A DNA stretch of 41,526 nucleotides from Ectothiorhodospiraceae bacterium (lineage in GTDB: Bacteria; Pseudomonadota; Gammaproteobacteria; Nitrococcales; Halorhodospiraceae). The first letter of the stretch is position 1. Each line of letters starts with the position of its first letter. The stretch lies in NCBI GenBank assembly GCA_003552345.1, contig PULM01000091.1, positions 1 to 41,526 on the forward strand, in the 5' to 3' direction. The translations under genes were made by a program, and so were the position numbers. Positions 17,623 through 25,266 of the stretch are shown here, piece by piece. Under the pieces are notes generated by a model. It was given only the letters and a program-made list of their open reading frames with translations, had not been told where the DNA came from and searched no databases.

Positions 17623-18012
17623 ATGCGGGTGACGGTCGGGCGCCTGGGGGTGGTGACCATCCCCGCCGGCTGGTGGGTGTATACCGGCAGTGCCCGGCGC
17701 AATATGGATGCCCGCATCGCCCGTCATCTGCGCCGGCATAAGCCGCGGCGCTGGCATCTGGACTATCTGACCGGCGATCCACGGGTCGTGGTGGTCTCGG
17801 TTACCCGGCACGCCGAGGCCGAGTGTCTACGCAACCAGCGCAACGGCGGTATAGCGTTGGTGCCGGGTTTCGGTGCCAGCGACTGTGCGGCCGGATGCGG
17901 TAGCCACCTGCGCTGGCTCGAAGCGGCGCGGGCACCGGCCGCGACGCGGCCCGGCGGCCCGGTCGCCGGCCTTCCCTGCCCATCCAGTAAAGAGGACCCG
18001 CATGTACGTTGA
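17623..18012 (+). CDS. DUF123 GIY-YIG-like protein
   Basis: The DUF123 domain (a GIY-YIG relative often found alone or fused to endonuclease III) is recognised by GWWVYTGSARRNMDARIARH, HKPRRWHLDYL, the AEAECLRNQ segment and PGFGASDC-x(3)-CGSHL. The first ATG is at 17623, but family-typical residues TYCLTLFVTEA are encoded in frame just upstream (17593-17625). The frame is open from 17542 and contains no ATG, GTG or TTG before 17623; the only alternative is CTG 17599. An AGGAG lies at 17576-17580, too far from 17623. The true start is therefore unresolved. The 3' end overlaps the next gene by 11 bases. The last 25 residues are low-complexity. The function of the family is not established. Confidence 0.78.
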   Translation: MRVTVGRLGVVTIPAGWWVYTGSARRNMDARIARHLRRHKPRRWHLDYLTGDPRVVVVSVTRHAEAECLRNQRNGGIALVPGFGASDCAAGCGSHLRWLEAARAPAATRPGGPVAGLPCPSSKEDPHVR

Positions 18013-18598
18013 TCCCCTACCCCTGAGCGCCTACCCCTGGTACCTGCGCCCCTGGTTCTGGTGGCAGCGCCGGCGCACCGGTGCGGTGGTCGAGCCCGTG
18101 CGCCTGTGGGCGCGCCGTCCGCGGTTGCTGGCGCCGCTGATGCTCCTCACGGCTGCCTTCGAGCGCCGCCGCGCGGGTCTCGAGCCGGTGCTGCGTGCCT
18201 GGGTGGCACTGCGCGTGGGGCAGATCAACGAGTGCCCGTTCACGGTTGATCAGAGCGCCCACAGCCTCCATCGACAGGGCGTGGCCTGGGAGAAGATCCG
18301 CGCGGCGGCCGACTGGGCCGACGCGGAGGGCTTCACCAGCCGAGAGCGGGTGGTGCTCGGCTACATCGAGGCCGTCACCCGCAGCGAGACCCCGGTCAGC
18401 GCCGATGTGGTCGGGGCGGTGAAGCGCCACCTTGATGACGAGGCCCTGATCGAACTCACCGGGCTGGCGGCGTTCCACAACATGACGACCAAGTTCAACA
18501 ACGCCCTTGATGTTGAGCCGCAGGGGCTGTGTACGCTGACCGTCAACGATCGTGGCGAGGCGGTGGCCTGGGAGGCGAACCCGGCCCGGGGCAGATAG
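18002..18598 (+). CDS. carboxymuconolactone decarboxylase/AhpD-like protein lacking the second redox Cys
   Basis: This 198-residue all-helical protein has a CMD domain. The family signature reads here INECPFTVDQSAHSL (75-89): C78 and H87 are kept, but the second cysteine of C-x-x-C is Thr81. AhpD-type peroxidase or disulfide chemistry is therefore unlikely, although CMD proteins without the pair exist. Residues 1-60 are Trp-, Pro- and Arg-rich, with a moderately hydrophobic stretch at 42-53. AFHNMTTKFNNALDV near the C-terminus is a further family-like helix. The start ATG has AAGAGGA five bases upstream. It overlaps the DUF123 gene by 11 bases. The biological role is not evident. Confidence 0.8.
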   Translation: MYVDPLPLSAYPWYLRPWFWWQRRRTGAVVEPVRLWARRPRLLAPLMLLTAAFERRRAGLEPVLRAWVALRVGQINECPFTVDQSAHSLHRQGVAWEKIRAAADWADAEGFTSRERVVLGYIEAVTRSETPVSADVVGAVKRHLDDEALIELTGLAAFHNMTTKFNNALDVEPQGLCTLTVNDRGEAVAWEANPARGR

Positions 18599-18641
18599 GG
18601 TATTCTGCCAGGAGTGTGGTTTGGTGCGACGAGGAGGTCCC

Positions 18642-20429
18642 GTGAGCACGCTCGATCAGGCCCTGATTGGCAACTGTGCCTTCGCCGCCCTGGTCAACCG
18701 CCAGGTCGAGATCACCTGGGCGTGCATGCCCCGCTTCGATGGTGATCCGGTGTTCTGTTCCTTGCTTGGCGATCCCGCCGCCGGGGCCGGCGCCGGGCGC
18801 TTTGCCATCGAGCTTGAGGGGCTGGCGCGCACCGAGCAGTGGTACGAGCGCAACACCGCCATCGTGGTCACGCGGCTCTACGATCACCAGGGCGGGGTGG
18901 TGGAGGTGACCGACTTCGCCCCGCGCTTCGAGCAGTACGGCCGGACCTTCCGCCCGGTGGAGCTGATCCGGCAGGTGCGCCGGGTAGCCGGCTCGCCCCT
19001 GATCCGGCTGGTGGTCCGACCGGTGTTCGATCACGGCCGTTCGCTACCGAGCATCACCCAGGGCAGCAACCATGTGCGTTACGTGGGCCCCGGCCAGGTC
19101 CTGCGCCTGACCACCGACGCCTCGCTGACCGCGGTCCAGGACGAGACCCCGTTCATCCTCGAGGACGATCTCACCCTCGTCTTCGGCCCCGATGAGACCC
19201 TGCCCCTGTCGCCCCACGAGACGGGCTATCAGTTCTACGAGCACACCTGCACCTACTGGCAGGAGTGGGTGCGTAATCTGGCCATTCCCTTCGAGTGGCA
19301 GGAGGCGGTGATCCGGGCGGCGATCACGCTCAAGCTCAACACCTATGAGGATACCGGGGCGGTGATCGCCGCGGTGACCACCTCCATCCCCGAGGCGCCG
19401 GACACCGGCCGCAACTGGGACTACCGCTACTGCTGGCTGCGCGACGCCTACTTCGTCATCAATGCCCTCAACCGGCTGGGGGCGACCAAGACGATGGAGC
19501 ACTACGTGCGCTTCATCATCAACACCACCGCCGGGATCGAGGGCCGCTCCCTGCGTCCGGTCTATCGCATCAACGGCCGCGACGACCTCTTCGAGACCAT
19601 CGCCTACGGGCTGCCCGGTTACCGCGGGATGGGACCGGTGCGGATCGGCAACCAGGCCTACGAGCAGCAGCAGAACGATGTCTACGGCTCGGTGATCCTG
19701 GCCACGGCGCACCTGTTCTTCGATGAGCGGCTGCGGCGTCGCGGCGATGAGGCGCTGTTCCGCCGGCTTGAGCAACTCGGCGAGCAGGCGGTGGCGGTCT
19801 ACCGCGAGCCGGATGCTGGCCCCTGGGAATTCCGTGGCTTTGAGAAGGTGCACACCTTCTCCGCAGCCATCTGCTGGGCGGCTGCGCGCAATCTGCGGGC
19901 CATCGCCGCCAAGCTGGGTCTGGTCGAGCGGGCCGATTACTGGCGCCGGCGTGCCGAGGAGATGGCCGAAACCATCCGCACCGAGGCCTGGGACGAACGG
20001 CGCAACAGCTACATGGCCAGCTTCGGTGGGCAGGACCTGGACGCCAGTCTGATGCTGCTCTACGAGTGGGGCTTTCTACGCGCCGACGACCCGCGTCTAG
20101 CCGGCACCGTGCGCGCCGTGGAGGACGAGCTGCGCCACGGCGACTTCCTGTTCCGCTACGTCCATGAGGACGATTTCGGCAAGCCGCACACGGCCTTCAC
20201 GACCTGTACCTTCTGGTACATCGATGCCCTGGCGGCCGTGGGGCGCGAGGCCGAGGCCCGTGCGCTGTTCGAGCGCCTGCTCGAGTGTCGCAACCACGTA
20301 GGGCTGCTTTCCGAGGATATCGACCCGCAAACCGGAGAGCTCTGGGGCAACTTCCCGCAGACCTACAGCATGGTCGGTCTGATCAACTCGGCCATGCGCC
20401 TGAGTCGTACTTGGGAGGAACCGCTGTGA
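18642..20429 (+). CDS. glycoside hydrolase family 15 (glucoamylase/trehalase-like)
   Basis: This is a 595-residue cytoplasmic GH15 enzyme with no signal peptide. A beta-sandwich N-terminal domain (about 1-210) precedes an (alpha/alpha)6 barrel. Motifs are NWDYRYCWLRDAYF, AYEQQQNDVYG, the PWEFRG segment with the probable general-acid Glu, and LLSEDIDPQTGELWGNFPQ with the general-base Glu near the C-terminus. The start is GTG 18642 behind GAGGAGG. The stop overlaps the otsA start (GTGA), and otsA overlaps glk the same way. Family members hydrolyse alpha-1,4-glucans or trehalose. Next to a trehalose-6-phosphate synthase and glucokinase, trehalase activity is at least as likely as glucoamylase. 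Confidence 0.9.
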   Translation: MSTLDQALIGNCAFAALVNRQVEITWACMPRFDGDPVFCSLLGDPAAGAGAGRFAIELEGLARTEQWYERNTAIVVTRLYDHQGGVVEVTDFAPRFEQYGRTFRPVELIRQVRRVAGSPLIRLVVRPVFDHGRSLPSITQGSNHVRYVGPGQVLRLTTDASLTAVQDETPFILEDDLTLVFGPDETLPLSPHETGYQFYEHTCTYWQEWVRNLAIPFEWQEAVIRAAITLKLNTYEDTGAVIAAVTTSIPEAPDTGRNWDYRYCWLRDAYFVINALNRLGATKTMEHYVRFIINTTAGIEGRSLRPVYRINGRDDLFETIAYGLPGYRGMGPVRIGNQAYEQQQNDVYGSVILATAHLFFDERLRRRGDEALFRRLEQLGEQAVAVYREPDAGPWEFRGFEKVHTFSAAICWAAARNLRAIAAKLGLVERADYWRRRAEEMAETIRTEAWDERRNSYMASFGGQDLDASLMLLYEWGFLRADDPRLAGTVRAVEDELRHGDFLFRYVHEDDFGKPHTAFTTCTFWYIDALAAVGREAEARALFERLLECRNHVGLLSEDIDPQTGELWGNFPQTYSMVGLINSAMRLSRTWEEPL

Positions 20430-21796
20430 GTCGACTGGTGACCGTTTCCAATCGTGTGGCCTTGCCCAGTCAGTTGCAGGCGGCTCAGGGCGGCCTGGCC
20501 GTGGGCCTGCGCTCTGCACTGGAGGAGTCCGGCGGCATCTGGTTCGGTTGGGACGGCGGCGTCGATGAGCGCATCGATGGGCTGCGCCAGCCGCGTGTGC
20601 AGACCGCCAATGGGGTTCGCTACGCCACCCTGCGCCTGAGCCGCAGCGAATACGACCGGTACTACCTGGGCTACGCCAACCAGGTGCTCTGGCCGCTGTT
20701 CCACTACCGCATGTCCTTTGTCCATTGCCGTCGGGAGCGCATCGAGGGCTACTGGGAGGTGAACCGGCTGTTTGCCGCACACCTGCCGCCGCTGCTCGAG
20801 GGCGATGAGATCATCTGGGTCCACGACTACCACTTCATCCCCCTCGGGCAGCTGCTGTGCGAGCAGGGGGTGGATGCGCCCATCGGCTTCTTCCTCCACA
20901 CCCCCTTCCCGCCCTGGGACATCTTCCGCGCCCTGCCGGGCCATGAGGGGCTGCTCGAATCCCTGTGCCGCTACGACCTGGTGGGCTTTCAGACGGCCAT
21001 CGACCGCGACAATTTCCTCGACTGCCTGGCGCACTACCGCCCGCAGCAGCCGCGCCCGCGGGTGGAGGTCTTCCCCATCAGCATCGATGTCGATCAGGTG
21101 GCCCGCGAGGCGCAGCGCGGCTACAACTCCCAGCAGGGGCGGCGGCTGCAGCAGAGCCTGCGCGACCGGCGGTTGATGATCGGCGTCGACCGGCTCGACT
21201 ACAGCAAGGGGCTGCGCAACCGCTTCGAGGCCTACGAGGCGCTGCTCGAGCAGCACAGCGAGCACCGCGGTGATGTCGTTTTCCTGCAGATTGCCCCCGT
21301 TTCCCGGGGGGATGTCCCCGAATACGAGGAGATTCGCCAGCATCTGGAGTACCTGGCCGGGCACATCAATGGCCGCTTTGCCGAGTACGACTGGATTCCG
21401 CTGCGCTACCTCAATCGGGGCTTCCACCGCTCGAACATCCTCGGTTTTCTCGCCCGCAGCAATGTCGGCCTGATTACCCCCATGCGCGATGGCATGAACC
21501 TGGTGGCCAAGGAGTTCGTCGCCGCCCAGGATCCGGGTGATCCGGGGGTCCTGGTCCTGTCGCGCCACGCCGGTGCGGCCCAGGAGCTGGATGCCGCGGT
21601 GCTGGTCAATCCCTACGACGTGGATGAGATGGTCGATGCCATGCACCAGGCACTGACCATGCCCCTGGGTGAGCGGCGCGAGCGCTGGCAGGCGATGATC
21701 GAGGTCCTGCGCCGCCAGGATATCCATCGCTGGCGGACGGACTTCATCCAGTCGCTGCACGACGCCCACCGGGCCAGGAGTTCGGAGGCGCTGTGA
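20426..21796 (+). CDS. otsA: alpha,alpha-trehalose-phosphate synthase OtsA (GT20)
   Basis: This 456-residue GT-B glycosyltransferase joins UDP-glucose and glucose-6-phosphate to trehalose-6-phosphate. Donor/acceptor residues known from E. coli OtsA are present: SNR10, GGLAVGL (22-28), W39-F-G-W, HDYH (133-136), [10 protein letters not shown] with R256 and K261, and the [11 protein letters not shown] loop. The start is GTG 20426 with GGGAGGAA upstream, overlapping the GH15 stop by four bases. A longer open frame back to 20285 lies inside GH15. No otsB-like phosphatase domain is fused or adjacent. Glucosylglycerol-phosphate synthases are related, but the strong E. coli-like motif set favours OtsA. 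Trehalose would be a compatible solute or stress protectant here. Confidence 0.93.
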   Translation: MSRLVTVSNRVALPSQLQAAQGGLAVGLRSALEESGGIWFGWDGGVDERIDGLRQPRVQTANGVRYATLRLSRSEYDRYYLGYANQVLWPLFHYRMSFVHCRRERIEGYWEVNRLFAAHLPPLLEGDEIIWVHDYHFIPLGQLLCEQGVDAPIGFFLHTPFPPWDIFRALPGHEGLLESLCRYDLVGFQTAIDRDNFLDCLAHYRPQQPRPRVEVFPISIDVDQVAREAQRGYNSQQGRRLQQSLRDRRLMIGVDRLDYSKGLRNRFEAYEALLEQHSEHRGDVVFLQIAPVSRGDVPEYEEIRQHLEYLAGHINGRFAEYDWIPLRYLNRGFHRSNILGFLARSNVGLITPMRDGMNLVAKEFVAAQDPGDPGVLVLSRHAGAAQELDAAVLVNPYDVDEMVDAMHQALTMPLGERRERWQAMIEVLRRQDIHRWRTDFIQSLHDAHRARSSEAL

Positions 21797-22734
21797 CCCG
21801 CTACCTGCTGGCCGACATCGGCGGCACGCACACCCGGGTGGCCGCGGCGGCCCCGGGGGAGCCCCCGGGGCCGGTCACCCGATACCGCAACCGCGACCTC
21901 GCCGGCCCCGTGGAGGCGCTGCAGCGTCACCGTGCCCAGCACGCCGACGATGACTGGTGGGTGGCGGCGGCGGTGGCCGGACCGGTGGCGCAGGGCCGGG
22001 TACAGCTGACCAACCTGGGCTGGCAACTGGACGCCGAAGAGCTGGCCCGCCGCACCGGGGCCGTCCGGGCCGAGCTGGTCAACGACTACCAGGCGCTGGC
22101 CCGTGCCCTGCCGGAGCTCCAGAAAGAGGCGCACTGTACCCGGTTGCGTGAGGGCGCGCCGGCCGCCGGGGCGGCCATGGCGGTGCTGGGTCCGGGGACC
22201 GGGCTGGGCGTCTCGGGTCTGGTGCCCGCCGCGCGCGAGTGGGGCGTGATCGCCGGCGAAGGCGGACATGTCACCCTGGCCGCCGCCGACGCCACCGAGG
22301 CGACCCTGCTCGGCGCCCTGCGCGAGGAGCTGGGGCACGTCTCCGCCGAGGCGGTGCTCAGTGGCCCCGGACTGAGCCGGCTGCACCGGATGCTTCACGG
22401 GGGCGAGGCCGGCCCGGAGGTCATCACCGCCGCCGACGGCGAGGCCGACCCGGCGGCCCGGGAGACCATCGACCGTTTCCTGGCCTTGCTCGGCGGGACC
22501 GCCGGCAACCTCGCCCTGACGCTGGGGGCGCGCGCCGGGGTCTTTCTCGCTGGTGGAATCCTGCCGCGGTTGAGCGCCTCGCGGCTGGCCGACTCCCCCT
22601 TGCTCGAACGCTTCCTGGCCAAGGGGCGTTTCCGCAGCTATCTCGAGCCGGTGCCGGTCTGGCGGATCGACGATCCGGCGGCGGCGGCGCTGCTTGGCCT
22701 GCGCGCGTGGCTGGACGACTTGCGGTACCCTTGA
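21793..22734 (+). CDS. glk: glucokinase (ROK-independent, E. coli Glk type)
   Basis: This 313-residue protein of the bacterial hexokinase group phosphorylates glucose with ATP to glucose-6-phosphate. It shows the phosphate-1 motif LADIGGTHTRVA (6-17), LVNDYQALA with glucose ligands N97/D98, LGPGTGLGVS for phosphate 2, the EGGHV glucose loop and FLAGGILPR near the C-terminus. E. coli Glk is 321 residues. It is the third gene of the coupled GH15-otsA-glk set; the start GTG overlaps the otsA stop (GTGA), behind GGAGG. Its product is the acceptor substrate for OtsA, and its substrate would be the GH15 product, so the three form a plausible metabolic unit. Confidence 0.93.
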   Translation: MTRYLLADIGGTHTRVAAAAPGEPPGPVTRYRNRDLAGPVEALQRHRAQHADDDWWVAAAVAGPVAQGRVQLTNLGWQLDAEELARRTGAVRAELVNDYQALARALPELQKEAHCTRLREGAPAAGAAMAVLGPGTGLGVSGLVPAAREWGVIAGEGGHVTLAAADATEATLLGALREELGHVSAEAVLSGPGLSRLHRMLHGGEAGPEVITAADGEADPAARETIDRFLALLGGTAGNLALTLGARAGVFLAGGILPRLSASRLADSPLLERFLAKGRFRSYLEPVPVWRIDDPAAAALLGLRAWLDDLRYP

Positions 22735-22783
22735 GACTGGGCGGGTTTCCCGGCGCACCACCGGCATTCGAGGTCTTGCGAGC

Positions 22784-24097
22784 ATGGCATCATCCGGTAT
22801 CCCTGCCGACGAGGCGCACCGCCTGGAGGTCCTGGCGCGGTATCAGTTAGAAGAGAACGCCCCCGAGGAGGCCTTTGACCGTCTCGTTGACCTCTGCGCG
22901 CGGATCTTTGATGTGCCCATCGCCTTCATCTCCCTGGTCGAGCATCAGCGGCAGTGGTTCCAGGCGGCTCGTGGGTTCGAGCTGGCCGAGACCCCGCGGG
23001 AGATCGCCTTCTGTAACTATGTGATCTGCCGTGGTGATCCGCTGGTGGTCTCCGACACCCGGCAGGACGCCCGCTTCGCCGATCACCCGCTGGTCAATGG
23101 TCCGCCGCATCTGCGTTTCTATGCCGGGGTGCCGTTGGTGATCGAGGATGGGGTGCGGATCGGCACCCTCTGCCTTGGTGACCGGCAACCGCGGACGCTA
23201 CCGGATGGCGGACTGCAGACCCTGCAGGAGCTGGCGGCCATGGTGGTCGATGAATTCGAGCTGCGGCGGGCCAACCAGCGCCTGGAGGAGGAGCGGGTGC
23301 GCGCCGAGCGGGCCGCCACCGAGTTGCGTCGCGCCAACCTCGAGCTGCAACAGGCCCGCGAGGAGGCCGAGCGTGGCAATCGGGCCAAGAGCCAGTTCCT
23401 CTCGAGTATGAGCCACGAACTGCGTACGCCGCTGAATGCCGTGCTCGGTTTCGCCCAGATGCTCGAGCAGGACCCGCACGAGCCGCTTTCCGAGCGCCAG
23501 CTCGGCTACGTCGAACAGATCCTCGGTGGGGGGCGGCACTTGTTGTCGCTGATCGACGATATCCTCGATCTCGCCCGGGTCGAGGCCGGTCGGGTGGTGT
23601 TGCAGCCGGAGTGGGTGGCCCCGCGCACCCTGATCGATCAGTGTATCGAGCTGCTCGGGCCCATGGTCGCCGATACCGGGGTGCAGCTGTCCGCGCACAC
23701 GCTCGGGGATGCCCCGGCGTCGATCCATGCCGACCCGCAGCGCATCCGCCAGGTCCTCTTCAACCTGCTCAGCAATGCCGTGAAGTACAACCGGCCTGGT
23801 GGGCGGGTGGATCTCGAGCTCGCCTCGCCGGCCCCCGGTCGGGTCACGTTCCGGGTGCGGGATACCGGGCCCGGCATCCCCATCGAGCGCCAGCGTGAGG
23901 TCTTCCACCCGTTCAATCGCCTCGGCCTGGAGTCCTCGCAGGTGGAGGGGACCGGTATCGGCCTGGTGGTGACCCGGCGCCTGGTCGAGCAGATGGGCGG
24001 CGAGATCGGCTTCAGCAGCGAGCCCGGGGTCGGTTCGCTGTTCTGGGTGGAGCTGCCCTGTCAGCCGGCCCATGTCGAGGAGGCAGGCGGTGAATAG
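22784..24097 (+). CDS. GAF-domain sensor histidine kinase
   Basis: This 437-residue soluble kinase starts at ATG 22784 with a GAGG upstream. The GAF domain (about 10-160) has the pattern common in cytosolic sensors: FDVPIAFISLVEHQRQWFQ, then AFCNYVI and RFYAGVPL. A coiled coil (160-203) leads to HisKA with H211 ([13 protein letters not shown]). HATPase_c follows with LLSNAVKYN, DTGPGI and GTGIGLVV. There is no receiver domain, in contrast to the kinase at 15989, whose HisKA/HATPase core is otherwise similar. It overlaps the phosphodiesterase gene by eight bases, implying coupling. No cognate regulator is adjacent and the GAF ligand is unknown. Confidence 0.9.
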   Translation: MASSGIPADEAHRLEVLARYQLEENAPEEAFDRLVDLCARIFDVPIAFISLVEHQRQWFQAARGFELAETPREIAFCNYVICRGDPLVVSDTRQDARFADHPLVNGPPHLRFYAGVPLVIEDGVRIGTLCLGDRQPRTLPDGGLQTLQELAAMVVDEFELRRANQRLEEERVRAERAATELRRANLELQQAREEAERGNRAKSQFLSSMSHELRTPLNAVLGFAQMLEQDPHEPLSERQLGYVEQILGGGRHLLSLIDDILDLARVEAGRVVLQPEWVAPRTLIDQCIELLGPMVADTGVQLSAHTLGDAPASIHADPQRIRQVLFNLLSNAVKYNRPGGRVDLELASPAPGRVTFRVRDTGPGIPIERQREVFHPFNRLGLESSQVEGTGIGLVVTRRLVEQMGGEIGFSSEPGVGSLFWVELPCQPAHVEEAGGE

Positions 24098-25253
24098 GCC
24101 CTGTTACGAGGGGGGTGGGCTGGTCAACCTGATGGCCTCGCTGGCCCGCGCCTTCGGCGCCGGGTCGAGCCATTATCCCGCCCTTGACCCGGATCCTGGG
24201 CTGGGGCTCGAGGACGCGCGCACGGTGATCCTCTGGGTCATCGATGGCCTGGGCGACCACTACCTGGCCAGGCAGCCGGGCAGCACCTTGGCCGGGCATC
24301 GAGTGCGGGGGCTGACCTCGGTCTTTCCGGCCACCACCTCAGCGGCGTTGACCAGCATCATCACCGGGCGCCCGCCGCGCGGCCACGGCGTGACGGGGTG
24401 GTTCATGTACGTTCACGAGCTGGGTGCCGTGACCGCCTGGTTGCCGTTCGGTCCGCGGGTGGGCAAGGGGCAGTGGTCCGGCATCGAGCCGGAGAGTGCC
24501 GAATTGCTTCAGCGCGATGCGATCTGGGACCGGTTCCGGGCCGAGACCCACGTGGTCCAGCCGGCCTGGCTGGTCGATACGCCCTACAGCCGTGCCGTCA
24601 CCGGGCGGCAGGCGCGGCGCCACGGCTACCAGGGGCTGGATGAGCTGCGCGAGGTCCTGGTGAGGATCGCCCGTGAGCCGGGTCGCCAGCGCCGCTTCGT
24701 CTACGCCTACTGGCCGGACCTGGATACGCTGAGTCACCAGCACGGCGTCGACAGCGCGCCGGTGCTCGACCAGTTCCGCTCCATCGACATCGCCTGGCAG
24801 CGGCTGCTCGACGGCCTGCAGGGGACCGACACCGTGGTGCTCGGGACCGCCGATCATGGTCTGATCGACACCGCCCCCGAGCGGCCCCTCTACCTGGAGG
24901 ATCACCCGGAACTGGCCGAGATGCTGGCATTGCCGCTTTGTGGCGAGCCGCGGGCCGCTTACTGCTACTTGCGTCCTGGTACCGAGACCGACTTCCAGCT
25001 CTATTGCCGCGAGCGCCTGGCCAGCGTCTGCCAGGCGGTCCGGGCCGAGGAGGTGATCGCCGCCGGCTGGTTCGGCCCCATGCCGGAGCATCCGCAGCTG
25101 CGCCGGCGCATCGGCGACTGGGTGCTGCTGCCGGCGGACGGCTGGGTGCTTAAGGATCGACTGGTGGGCGAGGGTCGTTTCGCGCAGGTCGGGGTGCATG
25201 GCGGTGCCTCGGCCAGTGAGCAGTGGGTGCCGCTGATTGCCGCACGGCCGTGA
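24090..25253 (+). CDS. alkaline-phosphatase-superfamily phosphodiesterase (type I NPP-like)
   Basis: This 387-residue enzyme has the two-metal site of the nucleotide pyrophosphatase/phosphodiesterase fold: D52 in WVIDGLGD, the nucleophile Thr in SVFPATTSAALTSI (82-83), D210/D212 and H216 in YWPDLDTLSHQHG, D255-H256 in TADHG and a late HGG. It shows no signal peptide. The start is chosen at GTG 24090, six bases after GAGGAGG; an ATG at 24072 is possible but poorly placed. The start overlaps the GAF-kinase gene by eight bases, and queD follows after 13 bases. The substrate is unknown; the superfamily acts on phosphomonoesters, diesters and pyrophosphates. Confidence 0.86.
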   Translation: MNRPCYEGGGLVNLMASLARAFGAGSSHYPALDPDPGLGLEDARTVILWVIDGLGDHYLARQPGSTLAGHRVRGLTSVFPATTSAALTSIITGRPPRGHGVTGWFMYVHELGAVTAWLPFGPRVGKGQWSGIEPESAELLQRDAIWDRFRAETHVVQPAWLVDTPYSRAVTGRQARRHGYQGLDELREVLVRIAREPGRQRRFVYAYWPDLDTLSHQHGVDSAPVLDQFRSIDIAWQRLLDGLQGTDTVVLGTADHGLIDTAPERPLYLEDHPELAEMLALPLCGEPRAAYCYLRPGTETDFQLYCRERLASVCQAVRAEEVIAAGWFGPMPEHPQLRRRIGDWVLLPADGWVLKDRLVGEGRFAQVGVHGGASASEQWVPLIAARP

Positions 25254-25266
25254 TAGCATCGTCAGG

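Noticed and set aside
18590-18609. Six-base inverted repeat GGCAGA/TCTGCC around the stop of the CMD-like gene
   Set aside because: Short arms and an 8-base loop without a T-run; it also lies just before the GH15 Shine-Dalgarno, so no regulatory claim is made.
20426-21796. Glucosylglycerol-phosphate synthase instead of OtsA
   Set aside because: The families are related, but the full set of E. coli OtsA donor and acceptor motifs and the adjacency to glucokinase favour trehalose-6-phosphate synthase. An assay would settle it.
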